Below, one piece after another: positions 7,987-16,291 of a stretch of 64,000 nucleotides of DNA. Each line of letters starts with the position of its first letter. Position 1 is the stretch's first letter. Source of the stretch: Flavobacterium endoglycinae (GTDB lineage Bacteria; Bacteroidota; Bacteroidia; Flavobacteriales; Flavobacteriaceae); contig NZ_CP071448.1 in NCBI RefSeq assembly GCF_017352115.1, forward strand, positions 310,001 through 374,000, written 5' to 3'. The notes under the pieces were generated by a model. It did not search any database. It was given only the letters and a program-made list of their open reading frames with translations, and was not told the DNA's origin. The translations under genes and the position numbers were made by a program.

Positions 7987-9267
7987 TTAAAAAGCAGCTT
8001 TCATTTTATCTTTAATTGCATCAAGGCATAAATTATTAATACTGCCTTCGTGCGTGTGTTTGGTTTCTTTTGGAGATTTGTATGTTCCTGCTTCCAATTG
8101 TTCTGCAACGGCTTTATACGCATCTCTAAACGGCATTCCAGCCACTACCATTTCGTTCAATGTATCAACTGTAAATAGATAATCGTATTTTTTATCTTCT
8201 AAAATATGATCTTTTACGGTGATGTCTTTTATGGAGAAAATCGCAATATCCAGACAAGCTTTCAAGTTTTGAATCGCTGGAAACAAACCTTCTTTTAAAA
8301 GCTGTAAATCTCTATGATACCCGCTTGGCAGGTTATTGGTAATTAAAGTGATTTCGTAAGGAAGCGCCTGAATCTTATTGCATTTTCCTCTGATTAATTC
8401 GAAAACATCTGGATTTTTCTTATGAGGCATAATGCTTGAACCTGTTGTAAGATGTGCTGGAAGTCCAATAAAATCAAAGTTCTGGCTCATATACAAACAA
8501 ACATCCATTGCAAATTTTGATAATGTTCCCGCAACGCTTGTCATCGCAAAAGCAACTGTTTTTTCTGCTTTTCCACGGCTCATTTGTGCTGCAACGGCAT
8601 TGTATTTTAAAGTTTCAAAACCTAATTCCTGAGTGGTAAAAGTTCTGTTGATTGGAAATGAACTTCCGTAACCCGCAGCAGACCCTAACGGATTCTGATC
8701 TACAATTTTTGAAGCTGCGTTTAGCATTGTAATATCATCAATCAGACTTTCTGCATAAGCCGAAAACCACATTCCGAATGAAGACGGCATTGCGATTTGC
8801 AAATGTGTGTAACCTGGCAACAATACATTTTGATGTTTCTCTGCTGATTCCATCAACAAATCAAAAAGTGTTTTTACCTGTTCTTTTATTGCTTTTAATT
8901 CGTCTTTTAAATACAAATGAACATCTACTAAAACTTGATCATTACGAGAACGCGCCGTGTGGATTTTCTTTCCGGCATCGCCCAATTTTACGGTCAGCAA
9001 ATATTCGATTTTAGAGTGAACATCTTCAAAACTGTCTTCGATTTCGAAATTACCCACTACGATATCCGCAATGATTTCGTTTAACGCATCAACTAAAGAA
9101 GTCGTTTCTTCTGAAGTCAATAAACCAATTTGCCCAAGCATTTTAGCGTGAGCGATTGAACCTAAAGCATCGTATTTTGCTAAAACCAAATCCAGTTCAC
9201 GATCGTTTCCAACGGTGAATTGCTCGATTTGCTTATCTGTTGGTATTCCTTTTTCCCAAAGTTTCAT
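7987..9267 (-). CDS. argH: Argininosuccinate lyase
   Basis: Last step of arginine synthesis: argininosuccinate is split into arginine and fumarate in the cytosol. The 426-residue protein shows the fumarase/aspartase superfamily signature GSSIMPHKKNPD with the mobile catalytic loop, TARSRNDQV near residue 104 and the substrate-binding GYTHLQ segment. It is somewhat shorter than the ~460-residue proteobacterial enzymes, mainly at the C-terminus, which is common in Bacteroidota. It is the last gene of the operon. The 162-base gap to argE is occupied by a palindromic repeat. Confidence 0.96.
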   Translation of the reverse strand: MKLWEKGIPTDKQIEQFTVGNDRELDLVLAKYDALGSIAHAKMLGQIGLLTSEETTSLVDALNEIIADIVVGNFEIEDSFEDVHSKIEYLLTVKLGDAGKKIHTARSRNDQVLVDVHLYLKDELKAIKEQVKTLFDLLMESAEKHQNVLLPGYTHLQIAMPSSFGMWFSAYAESLIDDITMLNAASKIVDQNPLGSAAGYGSSFPINRTFTTQELGFETLKYNAVAAQMSRGKAEKTVAFAMTSVAGTLSKFAMDVCLYMSQNFDFIGLPAHLTTGSSIMPHKKNPDVFELIRGKCNKIQALPYEITLITNNLPSGYHRDLQLLKEGLFPAIQNLKACLDIAIFSIKDITVKDHILEDKKYDYLFTVDTLNEMVVAGMPFRDAYKAVAEQLEAGTYKSPKETKHTHEGSINNLCLDAIKDKMKAAF

Positions 9268-9282
9268 AGTTCTATTTTTTTT

Positions 9283-9417
9283 GCCACGACACGAGCGACA
9301 GCGAACTGGCGAAGCAATTCACGAATTATTTTGTTACTATCTAGACGAAATATTAATTCGAATTAATTCGAAAAAATGATCGCAAAGATTTGAAAAAACA
9401 ATTCGTGAATTCGTGGC
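9283..9417 (-). repeat. GCCACGA-ended palindromic repeat, copy A
   Basis: A 135-bp imperfect palindrome bounded by GCCACGA and TCGTGGC, with inner arms AATTCACGAATT and AATTCGTGAATT. Read on the minus strand it aligns over its whole length, by eye at about 85 % identity, with the 138-bp repeat at 12603-12740. It sits between argE and argH inside the operon. It has no coding capacity, so it looks like a non-autonomous MITE- or REP-like element. Confidence 0.8.
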
Positions 9418-9429
9418 AGTTTTCTTTTC

Positions 9430-10500
9430 TTATAATTTGAAGAAACCGGTTAGTATTTTAATATACAAATCAACTCCTTCTACAATTTCGTTTACAAAAA
9501 TAAATTCGTCTGCTGAATGCGAACGTAATGTTTCTCCTGGTCCTAATTTTAAAGACTGACAACTTAAAACCGATTGATCTGAAAGCGTTGGAGATCCGTA
9601 AGTCGTTCTTCCTAAAGCAATTCCTGCTTGCACTAAACCGTGTTCGATTGGAATAGACGAAGCATTTAAGTGCATTGATCTTGGGGTAACTTCGGCATTT
9701 ACATTTGCTTTTACTACCTCTAAAATTTCAGCATTTGAATAACGATCTGTTACACGAATATCAACAACCAAATCACATTCTGACGGAACCACATTATGTT
9801 GTTTTCCTGCATTTATTTGCGTTACGGTCATCTTTACAGGACCTAAAACATCTGAGATTTTGTCGAATTTATAGTTTTTAAACCATTCCATTACTGGAAT
9901 TGATTTATATAAAGCATTATCATCGTTTTGATGCGCCGCATGGCTTGCAGTTCCTTTTACTTTTACATCTAAAACCAAAAGACCTTTTTCTGCAACCGCT
10001 AATTGCATTAAAGTGGGTTCGCCTACAATTGCACAATCTAGTTCTGGCAAGTGTTTTAAAACGCTGTTTAAACCATTTTTTCCGCTGCTTTCTTCTTCTG
10101 CCGAAGCAACGATAACAATATTATGTGATAAGTTTTGGTTTTCGTAAAAATGTACAAATGTAGCCAATAGCGACACTAGACATCCTCCTGCATCATTACT
10201 TCCTAAACCGAATAATTTCCCGTCTTTTTCAATTGCCTTAAACGGATCGTTGGTGTAAGCTTGATTTGGTCTTACGGTATCGTGATGTGAGTTTAATAAA
10301 AGTGTTGGTTTGTTTTCGTCGAAATATTTATTGAAAGCCCACACATTGTTGTTTTCTCTCTTGAATGGAATTTCATTCTGATTGAACCAATTTTCTATTA
10401 AAAGAGCTGTTTGATCTTCTTCGCTTGAAAATGAAGGGGTTTCAATAAGGCTCTTTAATAAACTAATTGCTTCTTGGGTAAGCGTATCTATATTTTTCAT
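9430..10500 (-). CDS. argE: M20 family N-acyl-ornithine/N-acyl-citrulline deacylase
   Basis: A 356-residue zinc-dependent amidohydrolase of the M20/ArgE-DapE family. It has the metal ligands of HHDTV (first His), GSNDAGG (bridging Asp) and the catalytic Glu pair in SAEEES, plus the lid-domain histidine in ASHAAH. Because the neighbouring carbamoyltransferase is of the N-acyl-ornithine type, the natural substrate here is more likely N-acyl-citrulline than N-acetylornithine; this is inference from pathway logic. I start at the ATG giving MKNIDTLTQ. A longer frame exists, but its 13 extra codons are translated repeat sequence (CAAAGGGACAAAG words). Confidence 0.88.
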   Translation of the reverse strand: MKNIDTLTQEAISLLKSLIETPSFSSEEDQTALLIENWFNQNEIPFKRENNNVWAFNKYFDENKPTLLLNSHHDTVRPNQAYTNDPFKAIEKDGKLFGLGSNDAGGCLVSLLATFVHFYENQNLSHNIVIVASAEEESSGKNGLNSVLKHLPELDCAIVGEPTLMQLAVAEKGLLVLDVKVKGTASHAAHQNDDNALYKSIPVMEWFKNYKFDKISDVLGPVKMTVTQINAGKQHNVVPSECDLVVDIRVTDRYSNAEILEVVKANVNAEVTPRSMHLNASSIPIEHGLVQAGIALGRTTYGSPTLSDQSVLSCQSLKLGPGETLRSHSADEFIFVNEIVEGVDLYIKILTGFFKL

Positions 10501-10746
10501 TTTAATAAGGTTCAAAGGCTCAAAGGGACAAAGCAACAAAGTTTTTGAGCTTTCCTATGACCATTTTTACTTGCGCAAATTTATTTAAAATACCTTGTGC
10601 GCTCTATTTTTTTGCCACTAATTACACGACTTTTCTCAAATTGTTTTTTTTGTCTCAGATTTAAAATCAAAATAACTTTTTAATGCGTTACTAAAATTAT
10701 TTTCTCTTTTAACAGCAGAAATTAATGTCAATTTTGGCAACATTTT

Positions 10747-11523
10747 TTATAGTGTAATCGTTGTATGCGGAACATCTGAGTTCTGAAGCATTCTATGATG
10801 CCCAATTTTGATTTTCTGAACACCTCGAGATAAGCTATTGAAACAGTTATCCAATTTTGGGATCATTCCAGAATGGATTACTTTTTCTTCTTTTAGTTTA
10901 TTGTATAATACTTCGTTGATTTCTGTAATCACAGAAGAATCATCTTCTGAATCCATCAAAACACCTTGTTTTTCAAAACAATATGTTAGCGTTACATCAA
11001 AAACTTCAGATAATGCAATTGACAATTCGCTTGCAATAGTATCGGCGTTTGTGTTTAATAATTGTCCGTTTTTGTCGTGTGTAATTGCACAGAAAACGGG
11101 TACAATTCCAGCTTCTAATAAAGTAGCCAGTAATTTGGTGTTGACTTGTTTTACATCGCCAACAAATCCGTAATCAATTGTTGGGTGATTTCTTTTTGTT
11201 GACTGAATTAGATTCCCATCAGCTCCAGAAAAACCAACTGCATTATTATCTTTTGACTGCAATTGCGCCACAATATGCTTGTTGATCTGACCTGCATAAA
11301 TCATTACCACAACATCCAGCATTGGAGCATCTGTAATTCGGCGTCCGTCAATCATCTGCGGAACCAATCCAATACTCTGCGCCATCTTTGTAGCCGATTT
11401 TCCACCGCCGTGAACTAAAACTTTGTATCCTTCGATTTTAGAAAAATCAGTTAAAAATTGTTCTAATTCTGCCGGATTGTCAATGATGTTTCCACCAATT
11501 TTTATTACAGTAACTTGCTTCAT
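10747..11523 (-). CDS. argB: Acetyl-(or succinyl-)glutamate kinase
   Basis: This enzyme phosphorylates the side-chain carboxylate of N-acylglutamate, the second step of arginine synthesis. The 258-residue amino-acid-kinase fold shows the N-terminal KIGGNIID and the substrate-binding VHGGGKSATKMAQ, and the C-terminal SGMIPKLDNCF segment typical of NAGK. I choose the ATG giving MKQVTVIKIGG; the 11 upstream in-frame codons are repeat-derived. In Bacteroides relatives the pathway uses N-succinyl intermediates, so the acyl group cannot be fixed from this gene alone. A 246-base spacer separates it from argE; I see in it only a few CAAAGGGACAAAG words and low-complexity AT sequence. Confidence 0.93.
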   Translation of the reverse strand: MKQVTVIKIGGNIIDNPAELEQFLTDFSKIEGYKVLVHGGGKSATKMAQSIGLVPQMIDGRRITDAPMLDVVVMIYAGQINKHIVAQLQSKDNNAVGFSGADGNLIQSTKRNHPTIDYGFVGDVKQVNTKLLATLLEAGIVPVFCAITHDKNGQLLNTNADTIASELSIALSEVFDVTLTYCFEKQGVLMDSEDDSSVITEINEVLYNKLKEEKVIHSGMIPKLDNCFNSLSRGVQKIKIGHHRMLQNSDVPHTTITL

Positions 11524-11530
11524 GAGGTTC

Positions 11531-11590
11531 AAAGGTTCAGAGGAACAAAGGGACAAAGTTTAAGTTCAGCATGAAAACCTCTGAACCTTT
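11531..11590. repeat. Inverted word repeat before argB
   Basis: Perfect 13-base arms AAAGGTTCAGAGG (11531-11543) and CCTCTGAACCTTT (11578-11590) flank 34 bases containing the words AACAAAGGGACAAAG. Related words occur just upstream of argE (10511-10540). Such CTTTGAACCTTTG-type spacers are a common filler in Flavobacterium genomes. No function is evident, although the hairpin lies directly before the argB start. Confidence 0.7.
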
Positions 11591-11618
11591 ACAACTTTGA
11601 ACCTTTGCACCCATAAAA

Positions 11619-12572
11619 TTATATTTTTTTAAGAATCTTCTGCAACACTAATTGTGCAGAATACGTTCTATTATTTGCTTGTTCGATTACGATTGAATTT
11701 TCTCCGTCTAAAACTTCATCTGTTACGATTACGTTACGACGAACTGGAAGACAGTGCATAAATTTTCCGTTATTCGTTAAAGCCATTTTTTCGGCAGTAA
11801 CCGTCCAATTTGGATCGCTGTTGGTTACTTTTCCGTAATCGTTGAAATTACTCCAGTTTTTAACGTAAACGAAATCAGCGTTTTCGAAAGCTTTATTTTG
11901 GTCGTATTCGATTTTGCAGCCTTTTGTAATCTCTGGACTTAGTTCATATCCTTCTGGATGTGTGATCACAAAATCCATATCTTTTTGCATCTGCATCATT
12001 TCTACAAATGAATTGGCAACTGCCTGCGGCAAAGCTTTTGGATGCGGCGCCCACGAAAGCACTACTTTTTGTTTGTTTTTATGTCTAGGTTTGAACTCTT
12101 CCATTGTAATTGCATCTGCCAGCGATTGTAATGGGTGACGAATAGCGCTTTCCATGTTTACAATTGGCACTGTAGCATATTTCAAAAATCCTGAAATTAA
12201 TGTTTCAGCATAATCTTTTTCTTTATCTACCAATCCGGCAAAAGCACGGATTGCGATAATATCACAATATTGAGAAACGACTTCTGCCGCTTCTTTAATA
12301 TGTTCTGAAGCGCCAGAATTCATTACCGCTCCGTCTTCAAATTCTAATGTCCAGCCTTCGTTAGTAAAATTCATTACCATAACGTTCATTCCTAAGTTCA
12401 TAGCCGCTTTTTGAGTACTCAAACGCGTTCTTAAACTCGGATTGAAGAATAGCATTCCTAAAGTTTTGTTTTTTCCTAAATCTTGATTTTTAAGCGGATT
12501 CTTTTTGATTTTGATCGCTTGTTTTACCCATTTTGATAATGAGTTGATTTCTTTTATTGAGATATAGTTCAT
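11619..12572 (-). CDS. argF': N-acyl-ornithine carbamoyltransferase, probably N-succinylornithine type
   Basis: This enzyme transfers the carbamoyl group to the side-chain amine of an N-acylated ornithine, giving N-acyl-citrulline. The 317-residue protein has the carbamoyl-phosphate motif FNPSLRTR (43-50) with the altered S-x-R-T-R context of the acylornithine subfamily, and HCLPVRRN near the C-terminus. From memory of the Xanthomonas campestris acetylornithine enzyme, its specificity residue Glu92 aligns with Ser89 here (motif MNSGASEHIKEA). Published mutants carrying Ser, Pro, Ala or Val at that site act on N-succinylornithine, and the Bacteroides fragilis succinyl enzyme has Pro. I therefore infer succinylornithine specificity. 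The family is certain; the acyl group is inferred. Confidence 0.9.
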   Translation of the reverse strand: MNYISIKEINSLSKWVKQAIKIKKNPLKNQDLGKNKTLGMLFFNPSLRTRLSTQKAAMNLGMNVMVMNFTNEGWTLEFEDGAVMNSGASEHIKEAAEVVSQYCDIIAIRAFAGLVDKEKDYAETLISGFLKYATVPIVNMESAIRHPLQSLADAITMEEFKPRHKNKQKVVLSWAPHPKALPQAVANSFVEMMQMQKDMDFVITHPEGYELSPEITKGCKIEYDQNKAFENADFVYVKNWSNFNDYGKVTNSDPNWTVTAEKMALTNNGKFMHCLPVRRNVIVTDEVLDGENSIVIEQANNRTYSAQLVLQKILKKI

Positions 12573-12602
12573 TTGTTTTTTGCTTTTTTAGTTGTTTTTT
12601 CC

Positions 12603-12740
12603 GCCACGAATTCACGAATTATTTTTTTCAATCTTTGCGATTATTTTTTTTCGAATGAATTCGAATTAATATTTCGTTTAGATAATAAAAAGAACAATTC
12701 GTGAATTACTTCGTCTATTCGCTATCGCTCGAGTCGTGGC
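12603..12740 (+). repeat. GCCACGA-ended palindromic repeat, copy B
   Basis: A 138-bp imperfect palindrome starting GCCACGAATTCACGAATT and ending AGTCGTGGC, in the opposite orientation to copy A at 9283-9417. Shared internal words include TTTGCGAT, AATTCGAATTAATATTTCGT and CGCTCG. Its last base is the first base of the proB stop codon on the other strand, so insertion or growth of the element has reached the very end of the coding region. Confidence 0.8.
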
Positions 12741-13501
12741 TATAAAATTTTAGTAAATGGAATTTCGTCTTTTAATGCATTCAAAATAAAATTGTCATTT
12801 AATCCGTTCACAATCCAGGTTTCTATGTTCGCTGCTTTTGCAATTCCTGCTGCTTCAATTTTGGATTGCATTCCTCCTGTTCCGTGTGATGATTTTGACT
12901 CTCCGATTTCTTTTTCGAGCGATTTTAAATCATTTACCAATTTTATGGTTTCCGGAACTTCATCATGAATCGATTCTTTGGTATAAATTCCATTTGTATT
13001 GGTTGCAATTATCAGAATGTCAACATTTAAAAGAACTGCCGTTAAAGCTGCTAATTTGTCATTATCTCCGAATCGAATCTCATCTGTCGCAACGGTATCA
13101 TTTTCATTGATAATCGGAATGTAATTGTTTTTAACCAATACATTAATGGTATTTACAATGTTTTTTTTGGTCTGTTCTTTTTCAAAATCAGAATAAGAAA
13201 GCAAACACTGTGAGGTATTTAATCCTAAATCTTTGAAATTCTCATTGTAAATCCGCATTAAATGAGGTTGTCCGATAGAAGCTAAAGCCTGCTTTACAAA
13301 AACATCTTTATCTTGATTATCCAGTTTTACAAATTGCTTTGCTGCCGCAATTGCTCCTGAACTTACGATTATAAATTCATATTCGTCGTTTAAAGCCGCA
13401 ATCTGCACTCCAAGATCTTCAATCTTTCCCCGCGAAATATGATTGGTTTCTTTGGTTAAAGTATTACTTCCTATTTTTAATAAAATTCTCTTTTTACCCA
13501 T
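12740..13501 (-). CDS. proB: Glutamate 5-kinase, short form without PUA domain
   Basis: First enzyme of proline synthesis, ATP-dependent phosphorylation of glutamate. The 253-residue protein is the amino-acid-kinase domain only (LLKIGSNTL at the N-terminus, SSGAIAAAK, INENDTVATDEIRFGDNDKL for glutamate binding, GTGGMQSKIEAA near the C-terminus). The ~110-residue PUA domain of Escherichia coli ProB is absent, as in several other lineages. It lies within the arginine operon just downstream of proA. The spacer to proA (215 bases) holds word-like repeats. Confidence 0.93.
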   Translation of the reverse strand: MGKKRILLKIGSNTLTKETNHISRGKIEDLGVQIAALNDEYEFIIVSSGAIAAAKQFVKLDNQDKDVFVKQALASIGQPHLMRIYNENFKDLGLNTSQCLLSYSDFEKEQTKKNIVNTINVLVKNNYIPIINENDTVATDEIRFGDNDKLAALTAVLLNVDILIIATNTNGIYTKESIHDEVPETIKLVNDLKSLEKEIGESKSSHGTGGMQSKIEAAGIAKAANIETWIVNGLNDNFILNALKDEIPFTKIL

Positions 13502-13512
13502 GTTTTGTTTTT

Positions 13513-13576
13513 TAACCGCAAAGGGCGCAAGGTTTTTTGATTTTGTTTGTCTATATAAACGCTAAGTTCGCAAAGC
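13513..13576. repeat. CGCAAAGGGCGCAAGG / CGCTAAGTTCGCAAAG word repeat
   Basis: The spacer between proA and proB contains the paired words CCGCAAAGGGCGCAAGG and CGCTAAGTTCGCAAAGC. They are followed to about 13715 by strings of AATCTAAAATCTGAAATCTACAATCT-type words. These low-complexity words recur in other spacers of this window (for example 28540-28620 and 34695-34738). No coding capacity or clear secondary structure. Confidence 0.6.
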
Positions 13577-13716
13577 TAAATGTTGAAAAAATTCCAAAAA
13601 TTAAATCCCAAATTCCAATTGAATATCAATGACAATATCAAATTCAAAAATCACTAATTCACAATCTAAAATCTGAAATCTACAATCTAAAATTATCTAA
13701 TTGACACATTATCTAA

Positions 13717-14910
13717 TTATCTAATCTGCCCCTCTCCGTACACGTACCATTTATTGGTTACCAAATGCTGTAAACCGATTGGTCCTCTTTGATGAAGTTT
13801 ATCTGTACTGATTGCTAATTCTCCGCCAAGTCCGAATTGTCCGCCGTCTGTGAATCTTGTTGATGCATTTTGGTAAACCGCCGCTGCATCTATCGATTCC
13901 ATAAACTGCTGCGCGGCTTCACTATCTCTTGTAATAATTGCTGCAGAATGACCTCCACAGTATTTATTAATCATATCAATAGCATGATCTTGAGAATCAA
14001 TAGTTCCGATTACGATTTTATAATCTAAAAATTCTTCGTACCAAATATCTTCATTCTGAATTGTTTTGGTATTCTCAAAATTCTCTAACGATTTATCGAC
14101 AATTACTTCCACTTTTGATTCAATCAAAGCTTCGATTAACATTGCTGTAAAACCTTCAAAATTTGGAAGTTTAGAACAGATCAAAACTTTATCTAAAGCA
14201 TTACAAGCCGAAATTTTAGCCGTTTTTGCATTTAAAATTACTTTTAAAGCCAAATCGGTATCGGCATCTTCATGAACGTAAACAAAATTGTTTCCGCGTC
14301 CGCTTACAATTACCGGACAAGTCGCATGTGCTTTTACAAACTCGATTAATTTTTCTCCTCCTCTCGGAACAATTAAATCTACTTTTTGAGTTGGTTTTTC
14401 TAAAAATGCCTGAGTTTCAGTTCTGTTATAATTCAGATATTCTACCCAGTCTTTTGAAACTCCGTTTTCTTCCAGAGCTTTATGCCAAAGGCTTACAATC
14501 TTTAAATTTGATTTTAGAGATTCTTTTCCCCCCTTTAATAAAATCTTGTTTCCAGATTTAAAAGCGATTCCACCTGCTTCGATTGTAACATCTGGGCGAG
14601 ATTCGTAAATAATTAAAATGGTTCCGAAAGCTGCGGTTTTATTCACTACTTTGATTCCATTATCATGAGTAAAATGAAAACGCTCAATACCAATGGGATC
14701 TTCCTGTGAAGCTAACTGATTCAATGACAAAATCATTTCATCAACTTTTTTATCATCTACTTTCAGGCGTTCTTCCATCGCTAAATCTGAACCGTCGTAA
14801 TCGCTAAGATCTTCTTGATTGGTCAAAATAATCTGATTCCGCTCCTGTTCGACTAGCTTTGCCATAGTCCGCAAAACCGCATTGCGTATTTCAATTGATA
14901 ATGGTTTCAT
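13717..14910 (-). CDS. proA: Gamma-glutamyl phosphate reductase
   Basis: Second proline enzyme: NADPH-dependent reduction of glutamyl-5-phosphate to glutamate semialdehyde. The 397-residue protein has the aldehyde-dehydrogenase-like fold with the catalytic cysteine in AKISACNALDKVLI, the nucleotide-binding IVPRGGEKLIEFV and the C-terminal TDGGQFGLGGELAISTDKLH segment typical of ProA. It precedes proB in the operon, so both proline-specific steps are embedded among arginine genes and share glutamate as precursor. The gap to argD is 85 bases and is largely an inverted repeat. Confidence 0.95.
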   Translation of the reverse strand: MKPLSIEIRNAVLRTMAKLVEQERNQIILTNQEDLSDYDGSDLAMEERLKVDDKKVDEMILSLNQLASQEDPIGIERFHFTHDNGIKVVNKTAAFGTILIIYESRPDVTIEAGGIAFKSGNKILLKGGKESLKSNLKIVSLWHKALEENGVSKDWVEYLNYNRTETQAFLEKPTQKVDLIVPRGGEKLIEFVKAHATCPVIVSGRGNNFVYVHEDADTDLALKVILNAKTAKISACNALDKVLICSKLPNFEGFTAMLIEALIESKVEVIVDKSLENFENTKTIQNEDIWYEEFLDYKIVIGTIDSQDHAIDMINKYCGGHSAAIITRDSEAAQQFMESIDAAAVYQNASTRFTDGGQFGLGGELAISTDKLHQRGPIGLQHLVTNKWYVYGEGQIR

Positions 14911-14937
14911 TTTTTGGGTTTAATTGGTTAATCGTCA

Positions 14938-14977
14938 ATTCGTTTAATCGATTAACCAGTTAAACGATTAAACGAAT
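14938..14977. repeat. Inverted repeat between argD and proA
   Basis: Perfect 13-base arms ATTCGTTTAATCG and CGATTAAACGAAT flank 14 bases. The surrounding words GGTTAATCG and GATTAACC extend the symmetry. There is no T run, so this is not a standard terminator; it resembles the other palindromic fillers of this operon. Confidence 0.7.
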
Positions 14978-14995
14978 TAACAGTGTAAGTCAAAC

Positions 14996-16135
14996 TTAGT
15001 TTTTAAGCTCTTCTAAACTTTCTTTCAACGCTTTTACAAACGTATCAATATCCGCTTTTTTCACTGTAAGAGGCGGTAAAATTCTCAATAGATTTTTATT
15101 GTTTGCGCTTCCTGTAAAAATGTGCTTTTCGATAATTAATTTCTTTCTCAAAGCAGCTACGTCAAAATCAAACTCCACTCCAAGCATTAAGCCTTTTCCT
15201 TTTACTTGTTTGATTCCGTCAACTTCTTTGATTTTTTCTAAGAAATATTCGTAAACTTCATTTACATTCTTTTGTAAATCAAGCTTTTCAATTACATCTA
15301 AAACTGCAATTCCTGCTGCACAAGACAAGTGGCTTCCGCCGAAAGTAGTTCCTAATAATCCGAAACTTGCTTCGAATTTTGGAGAAATCAAAATTGCTCC
15401 AACTGGAAAACCATTCCCCATTCCTTTTGCAACTGAAATAATATCAGCGTTGATTCCGTGGTGTTGGAAAGCGAAAAATTTCCCGCTTCTTCCATATCCT
15501 GACTGTACTTCGTCTAAGATTAAAACCACATCGTGTTTTTTACATGCTTGTTCTAAAGCCTGAAAAAATTCAGTTGTTCCTTGGTCTAAACCTCCAACTC
15601 CTTGGATTCCTTCAATAATTACAGCAGCAACATCTCCTTTTGCTAATTCTGCTTCAACCAATTCGATTTGGTTTAAAGGTAAAAATGTTACTTCTTGCTG
15701 TGCATTTATTGGTGCAACAATCTTTTTGTTATCTGTAACCGCAACGGCTGCAGAAGTTCTTCCGTGGAAAGAATTATGAAAAGCTACAACTCTTGATTTT
15801 CCATTATGGAAAGAAGCTAGTTTTAAAGCATTTTCATTCGCCTCAGCACCAGAACTGCATAAAAACAACTCATAATCTTCTAATCCTGAAAGCTTTCCTA
15901 ATTTCTGCGCTAATTCAACCTGCAAAGGATTCTGAATTGCATTTGAATAAAAACCTAAATGATCAAGTTGATTTTTAAGTTTTGCTACATAATCCGGCTG
16001 CGTGTGTCCGATAGAAATCACACCATGTCCGCTGTATAAATCTAAATATTCTACTCCTTTTTCATCGATAATAGTACAATCAATTGCTTTTACTGGAGTG
16101 ATGTCGTATAATGGGTAAACGTTGAATAAGTTCAT
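14996..16135 (-). CDS. argD: Acetyl-/succinylornithine aminotransferase
   Basis: PLP enzyme that converts N-acyl-glutamate semialdehyde to N-acyl-ornithine. The 379-residue class-III aminotransferase shows SSGAEANENALKLA (phosphate binding), HNSFHGRT, ILDEVQSGYGRSGKFFAFQ (Asp contacting the PLP ring) and the Schiff-base lysine in ISVAKGMGNGFPVGA, followed by GTTFGGSHLSCAA. The length is typical. It follows argC by 156 bases; that spacer contains GTTAAAAGTTAGAAGTT-like words and a partly complementary copy near 16260-16285. Substrate acyl group is not determined by sequence. Confidence 0.93.
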   Translation of the reverse strand: MNLFNVYPLYDITPVKAIDCTIIDEKGVEYLDLYSGHGVISIGHTQPDYVAKLKNQLDHLGFYSNAIQNPLQVELAQKLGKLSGLEDYELFLCSSGAEANENALKLASFHNGKSRVVAFHNSFHGRTSAAVAVTDNKKIVAPINAQQEVTFLPLNQIELVEAELAKGDVAAVIIEGIQGVGGLDQGTTEFFQALEQACKKHDVVLILDEVQSGYGRSGKFFAFQHHGINADIISVAKGMGNGFPVGAILISPKFEASFGLLGTTFGGSHLSCAAGIAVLDVIEKLDLQKNVNEVYEYFLEKIKEVDGIKQVKGKGLMLGVEFDFDVAALRKKLIIEKHIFTGSANNKNLLRILPPLTVKKADIDTFVKALKESLEELKN

Positions 16136-16291
16136 TTTTTGAAAAAAGTTAAATGTTATTTGTTAAAAGTTAGAAGTTCAAATACAATGCGATAAATGTC
16201 AACTAAAAACTTTAACTTAAAATTATTTGTAAAAGTTTTATGAAGTGTAGATCTAGACGTTTAACATCTAACTTTTAACTTCATACTTCCA

